Shown one piece after another: positions 26,478 through 34,902 of a DNA stretch of 64,000 bases. The number at the start of each line of letters is the position of its first letter. Position 1 is the first letter of the stretch. The notes beneath the pieces are model-generated. The model saw only the letters and a list, made by a program, of their open reading frames with translations, ran no database searches and had not been told where the DNA came from. A program made the translations under genes and the position numbers. Source of the stretch: Nostoc sp. CHAB 5824 (GTDB lineage Bacteria > Cyanobacteriota > Cyanobacteriia > Cyanobacteriales > Nostocaceae); NCBI RefSeq assembly GCF_020829665.1, contig NZ_JAIVFT010000013.1, positions 124,001 through 188,000 on the forward strand. Reading direction: 5' to 3'.

Positions 26478-27143
26478 ATGATGCGGAAAAGTCCACTTGT
26501 GATTATTGCTGCGCCAATTGCAACAATTGCTGTCGTTGTAGCCAGTAAGTACTTTCTTACGGCAGCAAAATGTGAGAACCAGATAGTTACTTTAAGCCTG
26601 CCTCAAATTAAACTCCCTTACAAAACTGAAGATGGTCGAGCCTTGAGTATGGATGGCATTCCAAGGGGACGCTTTCAAATCTCTGCCGACAGTGAAATTA
26701 CTCAAATTGAGTTAAGTGCTGTCATGCTTGATCCCAGCCAAAATTTGATCAAGCAGGTTTTAATGATTGGAGGTAATTTTCCTGATGTTGCAGAGTTTGA
26801 ATTGTCTGATCGATTCAGGCGAAAAATTATTAGACCAGCTAAAGTGATTGACCGCATCGTTGTACAACCATCAGGCTCTAATACTAACTTTATCTATCTA
26901 TTTGCTCCACCCGAAGTTACCCGATGGAATGGAAGCAGAATTGTTTCAATTGAGTTAGATAACTCTATTCCCATAGATCACTTATCTGTTCGCAGGGCAA
27001 GTACACAATCAAAAAAATGGGTAGAAGGAGTATTTGTCAGAACTAACGGACAAATTAAACTTGGATATGCTCGTAAAAATGAAAGAGAAGAATACAAAGC
27101 TACCTATGTTTATGGTGTGTCTGATGCTTGTCCAAAAGAATAA
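26478..27143 (+). CDS. Exported or membrane-anchored protein, unknown
   Basis: The 221-residue protein has an N-terminal hydrophobic helix (VIIAAPIATIAVVVASKYFL) that could be a signal anchor. The rest is soluble and beta-rich (GRFQISADSEITQIELSAVML, RIVSIELDNSIPIDHLSVR) and has two cysteines, one near residue 32 and one near the C-terminus. I do not recognise the family. It is alone on this strand, between OCP and the TraX gene. Confidence 0.6.
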   Translation: MMRKSPLVIIAAPIATIAVVVASKYFLTAAKCENQIVTLSLPQIKLPYKTEDGRALSMDGIPRGRFQISADSEITQIELSAVMLDPSQNLIKQVLMIGGNFPDVAEFELSDRFRRKIIRPAKVIDRIVVQPSGSNTNFIYLFAPPEVTRWNGSRIVSIELDNSIPIDHLSVRRASTQSKKWVEGVFVRTNGQIKLGYARKNEREEYKATYVYGVSDACPKE

Positions 27144-27306
27144 AAAGTTTTGCTTTGCAACGTGTTATTTTAATGTAGCTAGTTGCAATTTCACATTAAC
27201 AAAGTGAGCGACGCCGATAGCGAAGCGTTAGCGAGTCTTGCCTACGGCACGCTGCGCGAACGAGCGTCATAGCCCGTCGTAAATATCGCTTATCAAATCG
27301 TCAATC

Positions 27307-27957
27307 CTACCTGGACTGTATTAAATAATTGATTATACCTAAAATTATTATATGAGCCGGGTAGAACACATAGAACCATCTAGCCCGTGAACCTTGTTTA
27401 CCATTGAATCGAAGAACAATGAACCCTGCAAAAATTGCCCAAACTTGAAATATATAATTCATAGATAGAATTACTAAAATAAAGTGCAAGATGCACCAGT
27501 AGAGCAACCATACTATGGGCCTCAATTTGTCTATTAGAGACATCAATAAAATTACTCCAATCCCATATCCTCCATACTCAAAGCCCAAACCTTCAGAAAC
27601 CGCTGCACACAATCCAATAATTATGAATTGCTGCCATAATTGCGGATATAGCTTTACTAAGCGCAACATTACAAGTCCAAGAAGAAGCGTGAAGAGAATA
27701 TTAAGTGAAAACCGCTGGAAAACAACAGTATAGATTGGCTGAGATATAATTGCTGTAATTAATAGCCTGCTTCCATAGCGGTACACATTTTGGGTATGTT
27801 TTTCGCCTTTAGCCAGAAGCCATGCAAAGAGAGGAAAGCTCAATCGCCCAAAAAAGTGCAATGTTAATAACTCTGGCATTAGCAAATAGCACACATGATC
27901 CATAACCATGAACACTGCTGCTAAGATTTTAATGCTGAAAGCTGAAAGTTTAATCAT
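27307..27957 (-). CDS. TraX-family membrane protein
   Basis: I start at the ATG for MIKLSAFSIKILAAVFMVMDH, since TraX proteins begin with a 'K..A...MV.DH' helix; an ATG 10 codons upstream exists. The 216-residue protein has about eight transmembrane segments and motifs FFGRLSFPLFAWLLAKG and FYPAHIIILGIIN, typical of TraX. F-plasmid TraX acetylates pilin. Stand-alone TraX proteins in bacterial chromosomes are acyltransferase-like with unknown targets. No other conjugation gene is near. Confidence 0.85.
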   Translation of the reverse strand: MIKLSAFSIKILAAVFMVMDHVCYLLMPELLTLHFFGRLSFPLFAWLLAKGEKHTQNVYRYGSRLLITAIISQPIYTVVFQRFSLNILFTLLLGLVMLRLVKLYPQLWQQFIIIGLCAAVSEGLGFEYGGYGIGVILLMSLIDKLRPIVWLLYWCILHFILVILSMNYIFQVWAIFAGFIVLRFNGKQGSRARWFYVFYPAHIIILGIINYLIQSR

Positions 27958-28310
27958 AACGTTGAGTTTTACCGTCAAAATTGCCAAATAGGTTCTTAAC
28001 GATTCCTTGCTGGTTCAAAAAAATATCCCTTTCTTGGGAGTTGCCTAAACTTTTAACGCCAATCCGCCGCTAAACGAGAACGTTAACTTGCTGGGTTGAC
28101 TGTGGCTCCCAACCTACCCATAGATTCATAAAGCCGATGAATGAAAATCAAGATTTCTAATTTTTATTTGGTAAGAGTAATAAAAGAGCGCTACTAAATA
28201 CTAGCAATTTGATAACATTAACAAAGTTGATGATTGTCTACGACCCAAATTAGGCGATGTCTACGACGGGCTAACGCCTACGCCCTCTTCAGCAGATTGG
28301 CAAAAACACT

Positions 28311-28889
28311 ATGGCAAAGCGTAAGAAAAGCAATCTCCAATGGATAAAAGAAACGCTTGAACTAAAACCTGACCATCGCTGGGAATCTCCATCAGGCTAC
28401 AAGATTTTTGTAGGAGATCGAGGCGCTGTTCGCTTCAATGTTCCCCAGGATTGGTTTTTTGAGCCACAAGAGAAATCTTTCAAGTTCCTCGATAAAAAAC
28501 CACCTAACGATGATTGTTGTCTGGAAGTATCTTTCAATCGTCTGCCACCCAATGACTGGAGCCAGTTTCCGCTAAAAGCCACGTTGAAGAAAGTCCTGGA
28601 AGACGACAGCCGCAACATCATTGCCAAGGGAGAAATTTTTACTGTCAAGCGTCAAACTGCCAGAATTGTGTGGACAGAGATGAAGTTCATTGATACTCAG
28701 GAAGAACCACGGGAAGCTTTTTCGCGGACTTGCATTGGTTTGGGGTCAAATGTTCAGTGCTTGATTACATTCGATTATTGGGTAGATCAAGCAGAGCCGC
28801 TAATACCTATTTGGGATGAAGTGATGCGTAGTCTCACATTAGGGTTATATATCCGTGACCCAATGACTGGCCTGGCTTTTCCAGACTGA
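28311..28889 (+). CDS. Hypothetical soluble protein
   Basis: The 192-residue protein has no signal peptide. It contains HRWESPSGYKIFVGDRGAVRFNVPQDWFF and a later IPIWDEVMRSLTLGLYIRDPMTG, which suggests a mixed alpha/beta fold as in stress or PsbP-like 'DUF' proteins. I cannot name the family. A dispersed repeat stands 30-50 bases upstream (28256-28285). It may form an operon with the P-loop gene 40 bp downstream. Confidence 0.6.
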   Translation: MAKRKKSNLQWIKETLELKPDHRWESPSGYKIFVGDRGAVRFNVPQDWFFEPQEKSFKFLDKKPPNDDCCLEVSFNRLPPNDWSQFPLKATLKKVLEDDSRNIIAKGEIFTVKRQTARIVWTEMKFIDTQEEPREAFSRTCIGLGSNVQCLITFDYWVDQAEPLIPIWDEVMRSLTLGLYIRDPMTGLAFPD

Positions 28890-28929
28890 AGCGCAAAAAT
28901 CATTGCTCAAACTTCCTTGGCAAATATCA

Positions 28930-29415
28930 ATGAAAACACTATTCATTTTAGTTGGCCCAAAAGGAGCAGGTAAAACTCACATTGGAACTTTGGTTAATGC
29001 TCATACAGCAATCAAATTTCTTCCTGTAGAGCCAATATGGGTTGATTATTTGCAAAGTGGAGCCAAGGATCGAGATGGATGGGATATTGTTGAGGAAGAA
29101 ATCGACCGAGTATTTGAAAGCAATGATCGGGTAATGATAGAATCCCTCGGTGCAGGAGAGGGTTTTGCTAGGTTGCATGAGTCTTTAAAAAATAAGTATC
29201 AGATCAAATTTATTAAAGTGAAATGTGCATTGGATAAGTGCTTAGAACGAGTGAGAAATCGAGATAGCACCGCTCACATTCCAATATCTGCCGACAAAGT
29301 AGAGGAATACAACAAAATTGTTGCTCAGGTTAGTTATAACTGGGATCAAGTAATTGATAATAATGCTCTAGCGTCTGATTTAGAAATCATTAAAGCAATT
29401 CAGGCTATTGAATAA
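28930..29415 (+). CDS. P-loop kinase-like protein
   Basis: From MKTLFILVGPKGAGKTHIGTL, the 161-residue protein has a Walker A motif GPKGAGKT near residue 10, a possible Walker B strand in RVMIESLGAGEG, and a lid-like ALDKCLERVRNRDST. This looks like a small shikimate- or nucleotide-kinase-type ATPase. The substrate is unknown. It lies just upstream of the tRNA-like leader of the retron-type RT. Confidence 0.7.
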   Translation: MKTLFILVGPKGAGKTHIGTLVNAHTAIKFLPVEPIWVDYLQSGAKDRDGWDIVEEEIDRVFESNDRVMIESLGAGEGFARLHESLKNKYQIKFIKVKCALDKCLERVRNRDSTAHIPISADKVEEYNKIVAQVSYNWDQVIDNNALASDLEIIKAIQAIE

Positions 29416-29520
29416 TAAATAGAACACTAACAAGCCCGTTGCAGCCAAATTAATTTACTAGTTGAGGACTGAATAGGCAAACCTGTTATCATCTAATTCC
29501 CAATATGCTAAATTTGGAGC

Positions 29521-29627
29521 GGGATAGTAACAAAGTTACAAAGCTATGGTTTAGGTTCTATATGCCTAACTGGTGCGCCAAGCTTTTGCATAAGCGTATA
29601 CCGCCGAGTGCTTTAAACTATACCATT
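29521..29627 (+). ncRNA. Conserved structured leader, copy 1 (upstream of tRNA-like genes)
   Basis: This block, starting gggatagtaacaaag, is repeated at 31368-31475 with about 75% identity and ends directly at the tRNA-like gene in both. A stem GGTGCGC...GCGTATACC forms here; in copy 2 it is GGTACGCT...AGCGTATACC, so the pairing is kept despite a G/A change. GTAAC-AAA-GTTAC makes another hairpin. It is probably part of one transcript with the tRNA-like genes. Confidence 0.6.
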
Positions 29628-29703
29628 GTTTGATTAGCTCAGTTGGCAGAGCGATCGACTCATAATCGATGGGTCACAGGTTCAACTCCTGTATCAAACT
29701 CCA
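29628..29703 (+). tRNA. tRNA-like gene, CAT anticodon, CCA encoded
   Basis: All four arms fold: acceptor GTTTGAT/ATCAAAC (7 bp), D arm GCTC/GAGC, anticodon stem ATCGA/TCGAT with loop CTCATAA (anticodon CAT), T arm ACAGG/CCTGT with loop TTCAACT, and CCA at 29701-29703. CAT could read Met or, if lysidine-modified, Ile AUA. The weak acceptor stem and the element location suggest an accessory tRNA. Confidence 0.85.
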
Positions 29704-29777
29704 GGAAGTTAGCTCACTGGTAGAGCAATCGACTCATAATCGATGTGTCGTAGGTTCGATTCCTATACTTTCACCCA
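29704..29777 (+). tRNA. Second tRNA-like gene, CAT anticodon, CCA encoded
   Basis: It follows the first with no spacer. Acceptor GGAAGT/ACTTTC pairs with one G-T; the outermost pair is missing. D arm GCTC/GAGC, anticodon stem ATCGA/TCGAT with loop CTCATAA (CAT), T arm GTAGG/CCTAT (with one wobble), and CCA at 29775-29777. Confidence 0.75.
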
Positions 29778-29937
29778 ACCCTGTCCGGGTTAAAAGACAC
29801 TACCCTATAAAGGTAGCCAATATGGTACGGATCTCAACAGATTCCAAACCCCTCATTTTCTCAACTCTGCGGTGTAAGTGTTTTGCTGTCGGTCATCACT
29901 TGTAAGGGTGATGTTCGATAGTCACAGTCAAGGAGTA
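29778..29937 (+). ncRNA. Hairpin-rich variable spacer of leader copy 1
   Basis: Short stems follow one another: AACCC/GGGTT, CTACC-CTATAAA-GGTAG, and CATCAC/GTGATG with a 7-base loop. The corresponding stretch after the third tRNA-like gene (31552-31710) has different bases but also a row of hairpins (GCCC/GGGC, CCTTGT/ACAAGG, TTGGG/CCCAA). Structure is kept while sequence is not, which fits a functional RNA. Confidence 0.45.
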
Positions 29938-30170
29938 AGCGCAGCTGCATTTCTCCCTAGCTTGAGTATGTTCCTTCCTTTCTACATCTAGTTTTCCTTC
30001 AAGATTCTAGATTGGCAAACGAACGGCATATTTGAGCACAGTTCTTTTTTCTAGATTGCCATTGAGTAGTCTCTTGAAAAGTAACAACAATCTTAATCCA
30101 GCTTTGGAGAAGCTTTTGCCCACACCTGAACTGTAAATACTTGCACTGGCAGAGTTAAAAAAGCTTTTGT
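29938..30170 (+). ncRNA. Conserved block directly before the retron-type RT (candidate msr-msd or regulatory RNA)
   Basis: About 235 bases, beginning agcgcagctgcatttct and ending cttgcactggcagagtt, are repeated at 31711-31949 with strong similarity. It ends a few bases before the RT start, the usual position of a retron non-coding RNA. AGCTT-TGGAG-AAGCT is one conserved hairpin. I cannot identify the a1/a2 repeats or a branching G with confidence. Confidence 0.5.
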
Positions 30171-30173
30171 ATT

Positions 30174-31259
30174 ATGTACAGCAAAAATATAACTACTACC
30201 CCATTAGCGACTGAAAGTAATCTAGAAAAATCGCAAACTGATAATTTAGCACTTTTGCGATCGCATGGTTTAGCTGAATATAATACTCCCGAAAAAATAG
30301 CCTTGGCGATGGGGATAAGCTTGGAAAAACTGCACTCTTTAACAACTAGTACATCCCTAACTAGACATTACCTCCCTTTCAAAATTTCAAAAAAGACAGG
30401 TGGAGAAAGAATTATTTCTGCACCAAAGCCCGAACTTAAAGCTGCTCAAAGGTGGATTCTAGAGAATATTTTAGAGAAATTAGAAGTTCATAATGCAGCG
30501 CACGGCTTTTGTAAAAATCGTTCGATAGTCACCAATGCTAAACCCCATGTTGGTGCAAATGTAATAGTCAATATTGATTTACAGAATTTTTTTCAATCAA
30601 TTTCTTACAAACGTGTCAAAGAATTATTTTTTGGGTTTGGTTATTCAGAACCTACGGCGACAATTTTCGGGTTGATTTGTACGACTGCTGAAATAGCGAT
30701 AAATGGACAAATTAACTATACAGCTTCAGAAAACCGCCATTTACCTCAAGGTTCGCCTGCAAGTCCTGTTATTTCTAATCTAGTTTGCCGTAATCTCGAT
30801 AGTCGTCTTGCTGCGATCGCTGAAAATCTGGGGTTTTGCTATACGCGGTACGCTGACGATTTAACATTTTCTGCTTTTGAGGATGCATCGTCCAAAATAT
30901 CTAATTTGATTAAAAACACTAAATTTATTATTCATAGTGAAAATTTTACCGTTAATGATAATAAAACCAAAATTTCCGGCAAATCAGTGCAGCAAGAAGT
31001 AACAGGTGTTATTGTAAATACGCAATTAAATATATCTAAAAAGACATTAAAAGCCTTTCGTGCAACTCTATATCAAATAGAACAAGAAGGTTTATCAGGA
31101 AAAAGTTGGGGAAAATCAACTAATTTAATTGCCGCAATTACCGGGTTTGCAAATTATGTAGCAATGATTAACCCGAACAAAGGTGCAGAATTTAAATCAA
31201 GCGTGGAACGTATCAAGCAGAAATATAGTGACTCCCAAACAGATGAAGTACGTTTTTAA
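30174..31259 (+). CDS. Retron-type reverse transcriptase
   Basis: The 361-residue protein has the RT motifs in order: YLPFKISKKTGGERIISAP, NAAHGFCKNRSIV near 107, VIVNIDLQNFFQSI, HLPQGSPASPVISNL, the catalytic YADD at 226-229, and a VTG at 276-278 of the type used by retron RTs to bind their RNA. No maturase or endonuclease is attached, so it is not a group II intron enzyme. The leader with tRNA-like genes lies directly upstream. No classical retron effector is fused; the slipin downstream is the nearest candidate partner. Confidence 0.85.
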   Translation: MYSKNITTTPLATESNLEKSQTDNLALLRSHGLAEYNTPEKIALAMGISLEKLHSLTTSTSLTRHYLPFKISKKTGGERIISAPKPELKAAQRWILENILEKLEVHNAAHGFCKNRSIVTNAKPHVGANVIVNIDLQNFFQSISYKRVKELFFGFGYSEPTATIFGLICTTAEIAINGQINYTASENRHLPQGSPASPVISNLVCRNLDSRLAAIAENLGFCYTRYADDLTFSAFEDASSKISNLIKNTKFIIHSENFTVNDNKTKISGKSVQQEVTGVIVNTQLNISKKTLKAFRATLYQIEQEGLSGKSWGKSTNLIAAITGFANYVAMINPNKGAEFKSSVERIKQKYSDSQTDEVRF

Positions 31260-31367
31260 AGCTGCTTATTTAGCTAGAAAAGACTTATTTAGGTGTACCT
31301 CAGCCAATAATAGCCAGCGCGAATGGAATTCACTCTTTTAACTTTTTTCCTGTGCTAGATTTGAACC

Positions 31368-31475
31368 GGGATAGTAACAAAGTCACAAAGCTGTAGTTTG
31401 GATTCTGTATACCCGACTGGTACGCTAACCTCTGGTAATAGCGTATACCGCCCAGTACTTTCAACTATTTCACCA
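31368..31475 (+). ncRNA. Conserved structured leader, copy 2
   Basis: This is the second copy of the 29521-29627 block, with the hairpin GGTACGCT...AGCGTATACC preserved. It ends directly at the third tRNA-like gene. Confidence 0.6.
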
Positions 31476-31551
31476 TGAAAGTTAGCTCATTTGGTAGAGC
31501 GATCGGTGTATCGCCGATTGGTTATAGGTTCGATTCCTATACTTTCAACCA
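31476..31551 (+). tRNA. Third tRNA-like gene with abnormal anticodon loop, CCA encoded
   Basis: Acceptor TGAAAGT/ACTTTCA is perfect, D arm GCTC/GAGC, anticodon stem ATCGG/CCGAT, T arm ATAGG/CCTAT, CCA at 31549-31551. The loop TGTATCG has G where U33 is normally required and would give TAT as anticodon. It may be a tRNA mimic and not a decoding tRNA. Confidence 0.7.
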
Positions 31552-31710
31552 AAACCCTCGCCCTGGGTACGGGCACCTTGTTAGGGACAAGGCAGCCTTA
31601 TGGCTACACAAATGTATTGGGTGTTCAAAAAACCCCAATCAAAAAAACTTCTCGTTTTCCCTTTTGTTTTTTCTACTCTGTCATGCAGGTATTTATAACA
31701 GTAAAAGAGC

Positions 31711-31949
31711 TAGCGCAACTGTATCTCTCCCTAACTTGAGTATGTTCCTTCCTTTTCCTACATCTGGTTTTCCTTTGGGGATTCTGAATTGGCAAAGCGA
31801 ACGGCATATTTGAGCGCGGTTCTCTTTTTTTAGATTGGCATTAAGCAATTTGGGAAAAGTAACGCAATCTTAATCCAGCTTTGGAGAAGCTTTTGCCCGC
31901 ACCGGAACTGTAAAAACTTGCACTGGCAGAGTAAACAATTTTTTTGTAG
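31711..31949 (+). ncRNA. Conserved block, copy 2, upstream of the slipin gene
   Basis: This is the counterpart of 29938-30170: tagcgcaactgtatctctc at the start, then ttgagtatgttccttcctt, gaacggcatatttgagc and cttgcactggcagagta at the end. It lies 215 bases before the slipin start, so the slipin may be controlled by the same RNA signal as the RT. Confidence 0.5.
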
Positions 31950-32163
31950 TATATAGTAGTACAAGCTGCTAAAACTAATCTTTTAGCTTTTGTTTCCAGG
32001 GTTGTAAAGCCTAAAGAACCTCTAGTAAATTCTGTATACTCCAGTAGTTAAGCTGTGAGATACAGGTGGTATTTGAGTTGAAGCAAGGTTATAAATGTGT
32101 TGTTCAAATCTTCTTAGCTAGTTGTAATCGCCTAGCTTACTTAAGCTATCACACAAATTATTT

Positions 32164-33702
32164 ATGCAAATCACTATGTGGAAAACGTTTTATATCAAAC
32201 CTAACGAAATCGGCATCTTATATCACCGCAGTGACTTTAAAAAAATTTTGCAACCCGGTACACATACATATTTAGGTCGGCATTGGCAAGTAAAAATTCA
32301 TGACCTCAATCAGCCACTAGCTCAGATTGAGAACCTAGAACTGTTGTTGCGAAATCACGAAGCCGAACTACAAGAACACTTATTGATTATCAGAACCGCA
32401 TTCAATCAAGTTGCGTTAGTCCGCTACGGTCAAAATTGGGTAAGCGTTGCACCAAATAAATTGATTGCTTTTTGGCGTGGTTTTATTGAAGTAGAGTCTC
32501 ATATATTCAACTTGGAAGAAAGCTGGGAATTACCTAGTTCCTTTGTACAGCAATTGCGCTCAGTTGCGTTGAATGGAGTGAAGAAGTTTCAAATCTCAGA
32601 GTATGAGATTGGTTTACTATATCTGCAAAATAATTTTGTGCGACCTCTAGAACCAGGAGAGTATGCTTTTTGGTCGGTAGATAGAGATGTTACAGTCCGA
32701 ATTCTCAGCCGGATTATCCCTAACCCAGACTTCCCCCTGGAAGATGTACTCATTGAAAAACATCCCGACTTTATTGCTGCTTACTGTGAAACCGTGCAAT
32801 TATTGGCTTCGCAAGTTGCAATTGTGCGATGTAGAGGGAAAGTGATTTCTATTTTGCCACCTACCAGCCGCAAGCTATTTTGGCAGGGTGTTGCAGTGGA
32901 AATTCTCGACATCAGCGCTGATGCTCAGTTACAGCCTAGCTTAGTAGCTGAGTTAGTTGAAGGTTCAACAGAAGTGAAATTGCTCAGTCGTAACTGTTTG
33001 CATATTTGCCAAGTTCCCGCCCAACACGTGGGACTAGTATACATTAATCAAGAGTTTCAAGGACTGCGATCGCCAGGGACACACGCTTGGTGGTTATTTG
33101 GCCGCTCTTTTCAAACCGAAACCATTGACCTGCGACTCCAAAATATGGAAGTATCCGGTCAAGACATTCTCTCTAAAGATAAAGTACCTCTGCGGTTGAA
33201 TTTGACGGCTGGCTTCCGCATCCAAGATCCATTGAGGGCAAAAAATGGGTTATCAGATATTTCCGGCTTCTTATACAAAGAATTACAATTTGCTTTGCGT
33301 GGTGCGGTTGGCGAACGCAACTTAGATGCTTTATTAGAAGATAAAGGTGCAATTGATAGAAGTATCTCTGAATACATTCGCCAAAAAGCCGCAGACTATG
33401 GAATTGAAGTAGATTCTGTAGGTGTCAAAGATATTATTTTACCTGGTGAAATTAAGACTATCTTGAGTAAGGTAGTTGAGGCAGAAAAAGCCGCTCAAGC
33501 AAACGTAGTCAGACGTAGAGAAGAAACGGCTGCTACTCGCAGTATGTTAAACACAGCCAAAGTGATGGAGGATAATCCCGTCGCATTGCGTCTGAAAGAA
33601 CTCGAAGTATTAGAGCGGATTGCAGAGAAGATCGATCGCATTCAAGTTAACGGCAGTTTGGATAGTATTTTGACAGACTTGATTCGGATGAATCCGCAAT
33701 AA
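32164..33702 (+). CDS. Slipin/SPFH-domain protein with repeated N-terminal modules
   Basis: The 512-residue protein ends with an SPFH/Band-7 domain (about 275-500): GLVYINQEFQGLRSPGTHAWW, DKVPLRLNLTAGFRIQDP, ALRGAVGERNLDALLEDKG and a coiled-coil VVEAEKAAQANVVRRREETAATRSMLNTA. Two degenerate copies of its first module occur earlier (EIGILYHRSDFKKILQPGTH near 15 and EIGLLYLQNNFVRPLEPGEY near 145). Slipins form membrane-linked oligomers and have been noted in bacterial RNA-repair operons (Rtc/Ro type). The repeated leader upstream links it to the RT. Confidence 0.85.
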   Translation: MQITMWKTFYIKPNEIGILYHRSDFKKILQPGTHTYLGRHWQVKIHDLNQPLAQIENLELLLRNHEAELQEHLLIIRTAFNQVALVRYGQNWVSVAPNKLIAFWRGFIEVESHIFNLEESWELPSSFVQQLRSVALNGVKKFQISEYEIGLLYLQNNFVRPLEPGEYAFWSVDRDVTVRILSRIIPNPDFPLEDVLIEKHPDFIAAYCETVQLLASQVAIVRCRGKVISILPPTSRKLFWQGVAVEILDISADAQLQPSLVAELVEGSTEVKLLSRNCLHICQVPAQHVGLVYINQEFQGLRSPGTHAWWLFGRSFQTETIDLRLQNMEVSGQDILSKDKVPLRLNLTAGFRIQDPLRAKNGLSDISGFLYKELQFALRGAVGERNLDALLEDKGAIDRSISEYIRQKAADYGIEVDSVGVKDIILPGEIKTILSKVVEAEKAAQANVVRRREETAATRSMLNTAKVMEDNPVALRLKELEVLERIAEKIDRIQVNGSLDSILTDLIRMNPQ

Positions 33703-33874
33703 CTTGGCAAATTAGCCTTCAATAATTCGGATCTCTTCTTAACAACATGAGTCATTCTCAAGTGCTACTTCGGGAGCATTCCACACAGAATCCTTAGATA
33801 ACTCTACAACAGGGGTAAAATAGAAGTAATTCCCTTTTATTGAAAACGTCATATACTCAAAGCAATGCAAAACT

Positions 33875-34474
33875 ATGGCGTACAGCGACTTCACTCTAGA
33901 AAAAGCTGCGGCTGTTTTGGGAATCACCACCCAAGAAGCTGATCTATTTCCTAAGCTTGTACCTCTTTCTATTCCTTCATGGTTAAATGAAACTTTAGGA
34001 AAGCGAACCCAATTAGCTCTGATTAGTGAAAAGGCTCGGAGCGAATTTATTATTGTTCCGATTTTACTAGCCTGCCGCGATCTTAGCCAAGATAGCTTGG
34101 CTATTTTCTCTGGACAAAGACTTGACGTTGATCCTGCACAGGGCTTGATTGGGGAATGTGATTTTATTTTAGCAATGGCTCCACCTTTACCACCGTTGCG
34201 TAGCCCAATTCTCACTGTTGTGGAAGCGAAGAAAAATGATGTTGAAGCTGGGTTAGGACAGTGCATCGCCCAAATGGTGGCAGCGGATTTATTCAATCGT
34301 TTATCTGGACAAACAGAAATACCCGTGTATGGATGCGTGACAACAGGAGAAGTATGGCAGTTTCTTCACCTTTCGCAAAAAGTGGCTTTGCTTGATAAGC
34401 AAAGATATTACTTGGATAATGTAGGAGCGATTTTGGCAATTGTACAGACAATTGTTCAGAAATTCAGTGGATGA
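33875..34474 (+). CDS. Putative PD-(D/E)XK nuclease-fold protein
   Basis: The 199-residue protein has GECDFILAMAPP and then LTVVEAKKNDVEAGLGQCIAQM. The spacing of the Asp and of the E-x-K followed by a Q fits the PD-(D/E)XK core. Similar proteins are common in Nostoc without assigned function. It starts with MAYSDFTLEKAAAVLGI. Catalysis is inferred from motif only. Confidence 0.65.
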   Translation: MAYSDFTLEKAAAVLGITTQEADLFPKLVPLSIPSWLNETLGKRTQLALISEKARSEFIIVPILLACRDLSQDSLAIFSGQRLDVDPAQGLIGECDFILAMAPPLPPLRSPILTVVEAKKNDVEAGLGQCIAQMVAADLFNRLSGQTEIPVYGCVTTGEVWQFLHLSQKVALLDKQRYYLDNVGAILAIVQTIVQKFSG

Positions 34475-34573
34475 ATCTACTTTTGAGTTGGGGCGTAGGC
34501 GTAGACCATCTTAGACATTGCATGACGGGTTACTTCTTGTGCATTTCACAGACGATGCCCCAAAAACAAAGCT

Positions 34574-34900
34574 TTAGTACAATTCTAGGCAATGCAGACT
34601 TGGATTATTCAAAAGCTCCTGAATTACCTCCACCCCAGAACGAAGTAGAGATTCAACTTGCTTTGTGGGTGCATTTTGGCAGCGTAGCCATACAACTTTA
34701 GGCGGAGAACCGTACAAACGGCTTCTTTCGGCAAAGTCTACATCTTGAGTTACGATGCAAAAGTCATTGATTTTAGCAAATTGCCATATTTCAGTATCAG
34801 TCTTCACTTCCAGCCCATGAAACTGAACATGACTGGAATCAGGGAAAACGTCTGCTAATTGAGTTACCAGCTTGCGACTCAAATTTTGATCAAAAAGCAG
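34574..34900 (-). CDS. DUF5615 PIN-like toxin, start codon unclear
   Basis: The frame reads LLFDQNLSRKLVTQLADVFP, CIVTQDVDFAERSRLYGSPPKVVWL and ends in CLELY. This is the DUF5615 PIN-like family, with Asp residues of the nuclease site. Family members start M-K-L-L-F-D; here the expected ATG next to the upstream stop is lacking (TTTAAAGCTG), so a CTG or an internal start must be used, or the gene is inactive. It is the toxin partner of the DUF433 gene 2 bases upstream. Confidence 0.75.
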   Translation of the reverse strand: MLFDQNLSRKLVTQLADVFPDSSHVQFHGLEVKTDTEIWQFAKINDFCIVTQDVDFAERSRLYGSPPKVVWLRCQNAPTKQVESLLRSGVEVIQELLNNPSLHCLELY

Positions 34901-34902
34901 CT

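Noticed and set aside
29669..29905. 78-codon frame over the tRNA region
   Set aside because: It covers two folded tRNA-like genes and hairpins and is not a protein gene.
30174..31259. Diversity-generating retroelement
   Set aside because: The RT has PQGSPASP and YADD-type motifs of retron/group II RTs, not the DGR type, and no template/variable repeat with A-changes was seen.
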